Positions 4,663 to 8,232 of a DNA stretch of 8,232 nt are shown in pieces. The stretch is from Pseudomonadota bacterium (GTDB lineage: Bacteria > Pseudomonadota > Alphaproteobacteria > Sphingomonadales > Sphingomonadaceae). The position numbers were made by a program, and so were the translations under genes. Location: assembly GCA_023427285.1 (NCBI GenBank), contig JAEZBH010000049.1:1-8232 (forward strand), given 5' to 3'. A model generated the notes under the pieces. That model was not told where the DNA came from, ran no database searches, and saw nothing but the letters and a program-made list of their open reading frames with translations. Within the stretch, counting starts at the first letter, position 1. Each line of letters begins with the position of its first letter.

Positions 4663-5532
4663 ATGCAGAATGTTGCTTTTAAGAAGCTGGCCTTGGGGGT
4701 TACCGCCGCTTTGAGCCTGGGTGCAGCAACGGCTCAGGCCGCGCTGATCAACTCCTGGACCTTCACTGTGAACAGCGGCTGGCAAGATACCACCTGGTCC
4801 GACGATGCAGGACCGAACTCCTACGTTCCGGCCAACCCCTACGTGGTGCAGAACGCAATGCCGAGCGGCGACGACCTGAACGGTGCGGGTGCCTACGACA
4901 TCGTGCGCTGGGGCACGCCGGACAGCACTGCCAAGGGTCAGAGCTTCCTGGCCGTTGATGATTACATCTCCAATGTTGCGGTAACGGGCGATCTGAACGG
5001 TGCGGCCGGTGCCAATGTTTTCCATGGCAACTTCAAGCAGAAGTCGTCGCAGCTCTACGCTTATGAAAAGTGGCTGGATGCGACCACGCTTCAGGCCAGC
5101 CTGACCATCACCCCGAACGTGCCGGGTGGGATTGAGCTTGGTCCGATCACCCGCGATTTCCACATCGAATTCCAGGAAACGCCGAATGAGGGCGCAATCG
5201 GCACCTGCCCGGGCGGCTTCGACGGCGCTGTTGTTCCGTGCCCGGACTGGTTCACCATTTCTCTGGCCAACGCATCGTTCGATGTTCAGATCGGCTTTGA
5301 AATCTACACCTTCGCGCTGGTGTTCGATGTGGAGAACTCCACGTTCCTGCGTCTGGACCCGCTCGATCCGTCGGGCACCTCGGCCATGATCTGGACCGCT
5401 GAGGACACCCTGAGCCGTCTGGCCACCCGCGTGGTCGTCACCTCTCGCGTGCCGGAGCCGGGTGCAATTGCCCTCTTGGGCGCTGGTCTGCTGGGTCTGG
5501 GTGTTGCAACCCGCCGCCGTCGCAAGGCCTGA
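4663..5532 (+). CDS. PEP-CTERM sorting domain protein, THxN-like family
   Basis: A 289-residue exported protein. Residues 1-26 are a signal peptide (K7, K8, cleavage after AQA). The mature domain 27-260 is beta-rich and resembles the THxN family of PEP-CTERM proteins: WTFTVNSGW near the start, RWGTPDSTAKGQS (82-94), VFHGNF (119-124) where the family has its Thr-His-x-Asn motif, SLTITP (146-151), then FQETPN (170-175) with C182 and C193 before a DWF. The tail is VPEP (263-266), a Gly/Leu/Ala helix (about 267-281) and RRRRK (284-288), the tripartite exosortase sorting signal. Exosortase is expected to cleave at PEP and release or anchor the protein at the surface or in the matrix. The start at 4663 follows AGGGAA (4650-4655) at a good distance; an in-frame ATG at 4615 would sit only about 10 nt after the sigma-54 start and has no ribosome binding site. 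No exosortase is in the window. Confidence 0.93.
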   Translation: MQNVAFKKLALGVTAALSLGAATAQAALINSWTFTVNSGWQDTTWSDDAGPNSYVPANPYVVQNAMPSGDDLNGAGAYDIVRWGTPDSTAKGQSFLAVDDYISNVAVTGDLNGAAGANVFHGNFKQKSSQLYAYEKWLDATTLQASLTITPNVPGGIELGPITRDFHIEFQETPNEGAIGTCPGGFDGAVVPCPDWFTISLANASFDVQIGFEIYTFALVFDVENSTFLRLDPLDPSGTSAMIWTAEDTLSRLATRVVVTSRVPEPGAIALLGAGLLGLGVATRRRRKA

Positions 5533-5567
5533 TCCGCAGCGATCAATTCATCAGGTGTCTCCTGAGG

Positions 5568-5598
5568 AAGGGGGGTCGTAAGGCCCCCCTTTCTTTTT
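5568..5598 (+). terminator. Intrinsic terminator of the PEP-CTERM gene
   Basis: An 8-bp stem AAGGGGGG/CCCCCCTT (5568-5575, 5584-5591) with an 8-nt loop, continuing into TTTCTTTTT (5590-5598). It starts 36 bp after the stop codon. A small 5-bp hairpin TCAGG/CCTGA (5551-5565) precedes it. This makes the PEP-CTERM gene a monocistronic unit with its own promoter and terminator. Confidence 0.92.
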
Positions 5599-5648
5599 GT
5601 CTGGGTGGGATCAGGCGGCGAATCAGAAAGTCATGCGTTGTGGTCGTC

Positions 5649-5927
5649 ATGGATATGACCGACCTTGATGCACAGCAGCAGCCCCACCTGCCGCCGCGAC
5701 CGGGGGAGATGCCTCCGCCCCAGCCGCCTCATGCGCCGCCCCCGCATACCCCGGATTCAGATCCGCCCCCTGTGGAGCTTCCGGGCGAGCAAAACGATGA
5801 GCCGGGGACGAGCGATCATCCCCCGCCCAAGGAGCTTCTGTCCGCCGTGCGCCTCAACCGCCTTCCCTGGCCGCGCCGCAGCGACCGTCTGTACGGTTAT
5901 GGCGGGCGGAGGCGTCGTTCCTGGTAA
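5649..5927 (+). CDS. Small proline-rich hypothetical protein
   Basis: A 92-residue ORF of unknown function. Residues 1-60 are dominated by Pro with Glu, Asp, His and Gln (PPRPGEMPPPQPP, DPPPVELPGE), acidic and probably disordered. The C-terminal 30 residues change to a basic, aromatic segment with LNRLPWPRRSDRLYGYGG and a final RRRRSW. Third codon positions are strongly G/C, as in the neighbouring genes, which supports coding. The start is uncertain: ATG at 5649 or 5655, or GTG at 5640, none with a clear ribosome binding site. There is no signal peptide. It lies after the PEP-CTERM terminator and would need its own promoter, which I could not identify. It could be a chance C-rich ORF. Confidence 0.5.
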   Translation: MDMTDLDAQQQPHLPPRPGEMPPPQPPHAPPPHTPDSDPPPVELPGEQNDEPGTSDHPPPKELLSAVRLNRLPWPRRSDRLYGYGGRRRRSW

Positions 5928-6048
5928 CGGACCTGATAACGGAGACGGGATCATCAGGCCCCGGTGTCACGTGATGCGGGACTTGCTGCCGCGAGCCATG
6001 TTGCTTGCGGCGATGCTTCTTGAGAGGGGGATGTGTCTCGGGGGAGAA

Positions 6049-6122
6049 TGGAGCGGGCGACGGGAATCGAACCCGCACAACCAGCTTGGAAGGCTGGGGC
6101 TCTACCATTGAGCTACGCCCGC
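6049..6122 (-). tRNA. tRNA-Gly (anticodon TCC)
   Basis: A 74-nt tRNA with encoded CCA on the minus strand. The acceptor stem GCGGGCG (6122-6116) pairs with CGCCCGC (6059-6053), discriminator T, CCA at 6051-6049. The D arm carries GCTCAATGGTAGAGC. The anticodon arm CCAGC/GCTGG encloses CTTCCAA with anticodon TCC (6090-6088). The T arm is CGGGT-TCGATTC-CCG type. Folding is complete and the identity is secure. Confidence 0.97.
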
Positions 6123-6136
6123 GCGAGTACAGGAAA

Positions 6137-6166
6137 TGCTTAGGTTCAGAGGGGCTGGGCGGTCAA
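6137..6166 (-). promoter_or_regulatory. Sigma-70 type promoter for tRNA-Gly
   Basis: Reading the minus strand, TTGACC (6166-6161) is followed after 18 bp by TAAGCA (6142-6137), or after 17 bp by CTAAGC. The start would be near 6130, a few bases before the tRNA 5' end. The -35 is a 5/6 match; the -10 is weak. Confidence 0.5.
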
Positions 6167-6205
6167 GCGGAAATCGCTGATTGAGACGAATATACCCAGC
6201 ACATC

Positions 6206-6248
6206 AAGCGGTTTGCGACCTCCCTGCCGGGCTCGTCGCAAACCGCTT
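6206..6248. terminator. 14-bp perfect hairpin between the RND gene and tRNA-Gly
   Basis: AAGCGGTTTGCGAC (6206-6219) and GTCGCAAACCGCTT (6235-6248) form a perfect 14-bp stem with a 15-nt loop, 9 bp beyond the RND stop codon. The plus-strand side ends in TTTTT and looks like an intrinsic terminator for rightward transcripts. On the minus strand, the direction of the RND gene, only TTGATGT follows, so termination there would be less certain. It probably insulates the pump gene from tRNA-Gly. Confidence 0.75.
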
Positions 6249-6257
6249 TTTGCGTTG

Positions 6258-8232
6258 TTATTCAGCAACGGGGGCAGGTGCTGCCTTGGACAGCGCCCCA
6301 GAGCCTGAGGAGGCTTGGCTGTCCGTTGCCTGCCGGGGCCGGTGATCGCCCGCCAGGAAGCTGTACACCACCGGCACGATGAACAGGGTGAAGAGCGTGC
6401 CGATCGTCATGCCGCTGGCGATGACGAGGCCGAGCGAGAAGCGGCTGACAGCGCCTGCACCGGCAGCGAACAGCAGCGGCAGCACGCCCGCAACCATGGC
6501 GGCGGTCGTCATCAGAATCGGCCGCAGGCGGATGGTGGCGGACTTGATGATGGCTTCGGACCGGCTCAGGTTCTCCTTCGCCTGCAATTCGTTGGCGAAC
6601 GACACCATCAGAATGCCGTGCTTCGAGATCAGGCCCGCCAGCGTCAGCAGGCCGATCTGGGTGTAGATGTTGATGGTGAAGCCCTGCGGCTGGGTGGGCC
6701 AGATGCTGCCCACGTTGAACACGAACAACGCGCCGCACAGTGACATCGGCACCGACACCAGAATGATGAGCGGATCGCGGAAGCTCTCGTATTGAGCGGC
6801 CAGCACCAGGAAGATGATAATCAGCGCAAAGCCGAAAGTGGTGGCAAGCGTTGAGCCTTCCTGCTTCAGCTGACGGCTCTCGCCTGCAAAGTCGTAACTG
6901 GTGCCCGGCGGCAGGATGCGGTCCGCCGCTTCCTCAAGGAACTCCAGCGCCTCGCCCACGGTGCGGCCGGGGAAGGGCACGCCCGACAGCGTTGCGCTGT
7001 TCTGCTGCTGGAAGGCGGTGAGCGAGTTGGGCTGTACCGAGTAGCTCACGGTCACGAAGGTGGAGAGGGGCACCAGTTCGCCGCTTGCCGTGCGCACATA
7101 GTAGTTGCCGAGCACCTGATCGTTCAGCCGGAAGCTGCGCGGAACCTGCGGCACCACGCGGTAGCTGCGGCCTTCCAGATCGAACAGATTGACGTAGTTG
7201 CCGCCGAGCAGCGTCGAGAGCGTGTTGCCGATGTCGGCCATGCTCACGCCCATCTGGGTGGCCTTCTCGCGGTTGATGCGCACGTCGGCCTGCGGCTTGT
7301 CGAACGCCAGCGACACGTCGGTGAAGATGAACAGGCCGCTCTTGTCCGCCTCGGCCTTCAGCTGATCCATCAGCGGGCCAAGCTCCTTGTGGTCCTTGAG
7401 CGTCTGCACGATGAACTGCACCGGCAGGCCGCCGCCGGGTGTCGGCAGCGAGGGAACGTTGAAGACGGAGGCCTGCACGCCGGTGAACTTGTCCAGATCG
7501 CTCTGCACCAGTTGCTGAAGTTCGTGCGGGCCGCGCTCGCGCTCCTGCCACGGCGTCAGCAGGAAGCCGCCGAAGCCCTGTGCGCCGCCGATGCCGTTGA
7601 TGAGGAACGAGGTGTGATACTCGGGGTAGTCTTTGAACACCGAGTGGAACCGGTCGATGTAGGCGTCCGTGTAGTCCAGCGTCATCGATTCCGGGGCGCG
7701 CCAGTTCATGAACATCAGGCCCTGATCTTCCGGCGGCGCCAATTCCTTGCGGGTGGCGTCGTAGAACATGGCGCAGCCCGCCAGCACCACGAGGCCAAAG
7801 GTCAGGATCGTCTTGCGCGAGGCCAGAGCCTGTCCCAGCTTTCCGGCGTACCAGTGGTCGAGCGAGACGAAGCGGCGATCCAGCCAGCGCGCAAAGCGGG
7901 TCTGGCTGTGCGGCTTGAGGATGCGCGAGGCCATCATGGGCGACAGGGTGAGCGCAACAACGCCCGAGATGATGACCGCCGCTGCAAGCGTGAAGGCGAA
8001 TTCCTGAAACAGGATGCCGGTCAGCCCCGAGACGAAGCCGATGGGCGCATAGACCGCCGCCAGCGTGATGGTCATGCCGATAACGGGCAGGGCGATCTCG
8101 CGCGCGCCGACCAGCGCGGCGTCCATCGGCGGCATGCCCTCCTCGATGTGGCGGGTGACGTTCTCCACGACGACGATGGCGTCGTCCACCACCAGGCCGA
8201 TGGCCAGCACCATCGCCAGCAAGGTCAGCAGG
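6258..8232 (-). CDS. RND efflux transporter permease subunit, HAE1-type (5' truncated by window)
   Basis: The C-terminal 657 or so residues of an inner-membrane proton-driven drug exporter usually about 1,020-1,050 long; the frame is open at the right edge. It begins in TM4 with the proton-relay signature GLVVDDAIVVVENVTRHIEEG, whose two adjacent Asp correspond to AcrB D407/D408. TM5-6 follow, then a cytoplasmic loop, TM7, the second large periplasmic porter/docking loop (about residues 165-465 of the fragment), and TM8-12. TM10 carries GLISKHGILMVSFANELQ, whose Lys matches AcrB K940. The last 30 residues are a polar Ser/Ala/Gln-rich cytoplasmic tail. Such pumps work with a periplasmic adaptor and a TolC-like channel; an adaptor gene would be expected to the right of the window. 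The substrate cannot be told from sequence. The residues seen are intact and there is no frameshift. Confidence 0.95.
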   Translation of the reverse strand, partial: LLTLLAMVLAIGLVVDDAIVVVENVTRHIEEGMPPMDAALVGAREIALPVIGMTITLAAVYAPIGFVSGLTGILFQEFAFTLAAAVIISGVVALTLSPMMASRILKPHSQTRFARWLDRRFVSLDHWYAGKLGQALASRKTILTFGLVVLAGCAMFYDATRKELAPPEDQGLMFMNWRAPESMTLDYTDAYIDRFHSVFKDYPEYHTSFLINGIGGAQGFGGFLLTPWQERERGPHELQQLVQSDLDKFTGVQASVFNVPSLPTPGGGLPVQFIVQTLKDHKELGPLMDQLKAEADKSGLFIFTDVSLAFDKPQADVRINREKATQMGVSMADIGNTLSTLLGGNYVNLFDLEGRSYRVVPQVPRSFRLNDQVLGNYYVRTASGELVPLSTFVTVSYSVQPNSLTAFQQQNSATLSGVPFPGRTVGEALEFLEEAADRILPPGTSYDFAGESRQLKQEGSTLATTFGFALIIIFLVLAAQYESFRDPLIILVSVPMSLCGALFVFNVGSIWPTQPQGFTINIYTQIGLLTLAGLISKHGILMVSFANELQAKENLSRSEAIIKSATIRLRPILMTTAAMVAGVLPLLFAAGAGAVSRFSLGLVIASGMTIGTLFTLFIVPVVYSFLAGDHRPRQATDSQASSGSGALSKAAPAPVAE

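Noticed and set aside
5665..6111. 148-codon plus-strand ORF ending in the tRNA-Gly region
   Set aside because: Its end (SGRRESNPHNQLGRLGLYH) is the usual artefact of translating antisense tRNA-Gly, and the rest is out of frame with the better-supported proline-rich ORF.
3058..6122. Prophage or integrative element between the tRNAs
   Set aside because: No integrase, transposase, inverted terminal repeats or duplicated tRNA 3' ends were found.
1..8232. CRISPR array
   Set aside because: No regularly spaced direct repeats of suitable length; the only tandem repeats are a 14-bp pair and a 15-bp pair.

Overview
The window looks like chromosomal DNA of a GC-rich alphaproteobacterium. The signs are strong G/C preference at third codon positions, a pmbA-inositol-phosphatase gene pair, rlmB divergent from tRNA-Tyr, a promoter of the alphaproteobacterial general stress response type, and an RND pump. 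PEP-CTERM and WGxxGxxG tail proteins occur in sphingomonad-like and rhodospirillalean genomes, among others. I cannot name the genus from this sequence.

Layout. (1) 1-1654, plus strand: the C-terminal part of PmbA/TldE, cut by the window edge, then 23 bp later an inositol-monophosphatase-superfamily gene. (2) 1655-2144: no long gene but unusually rich in inverted repeats. It includes an ORF for a 24-residue hydrophobic peptide with a strong ribosome binding site, flanked by hairpins. (3) 2145-2978, minus strand: rlmB, a 23S rRNA 2'-O-methyltransferase, divergent from tRNA-Tyr(GTA) at 3058-3143. (4) 3144-5927, plus strand: a block of predicted exported or unrecognised proteins. These are a Thr/Ser-rich protein with a WGxxGxxG-type C-terminus, a putative lipoprotein with two BamE-like half repeats, a PEP-CTERM protein resembling the THxN family, a strong intrinsic terminator, and a small proline-rich ORF. 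(5) 6049-6122, minus strand: tRNA-Gly(TCC). (6) 6258-8232, minus strand: the C-terminal two thirds of an RND efflux permease, preceded on the map by a 14-bp perfect hairpin.

Regulation is the most informative part. The WGxxGxxG gene is preceded by GGAAC-N16-CGTT, which matches the EcfG general stress response consensus. The PEP-CTERM gene is preceded by a sigma-54 (RpoN) site with exact GG-N10-GC spacing, in a short AT-rich tract that also holds a dyad placed where an enhancer-binding protein could bind. The two surface-protein genes between the tRNAs therefore appear to answer to different alternative sigma factors, one for stress and one of the RpoN type known to drive PEP-CTERM/exosortase genes elsewhere. 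No exosortase, PrsK/PrsR or EcfG/PhyR/NepR gene lies in this window, so those links are inferred.

The best candidates for undescribed biology are the structured small-peptide locus at 1716-1922 and the differently regulated exported-protein block between the two tRNA genes.
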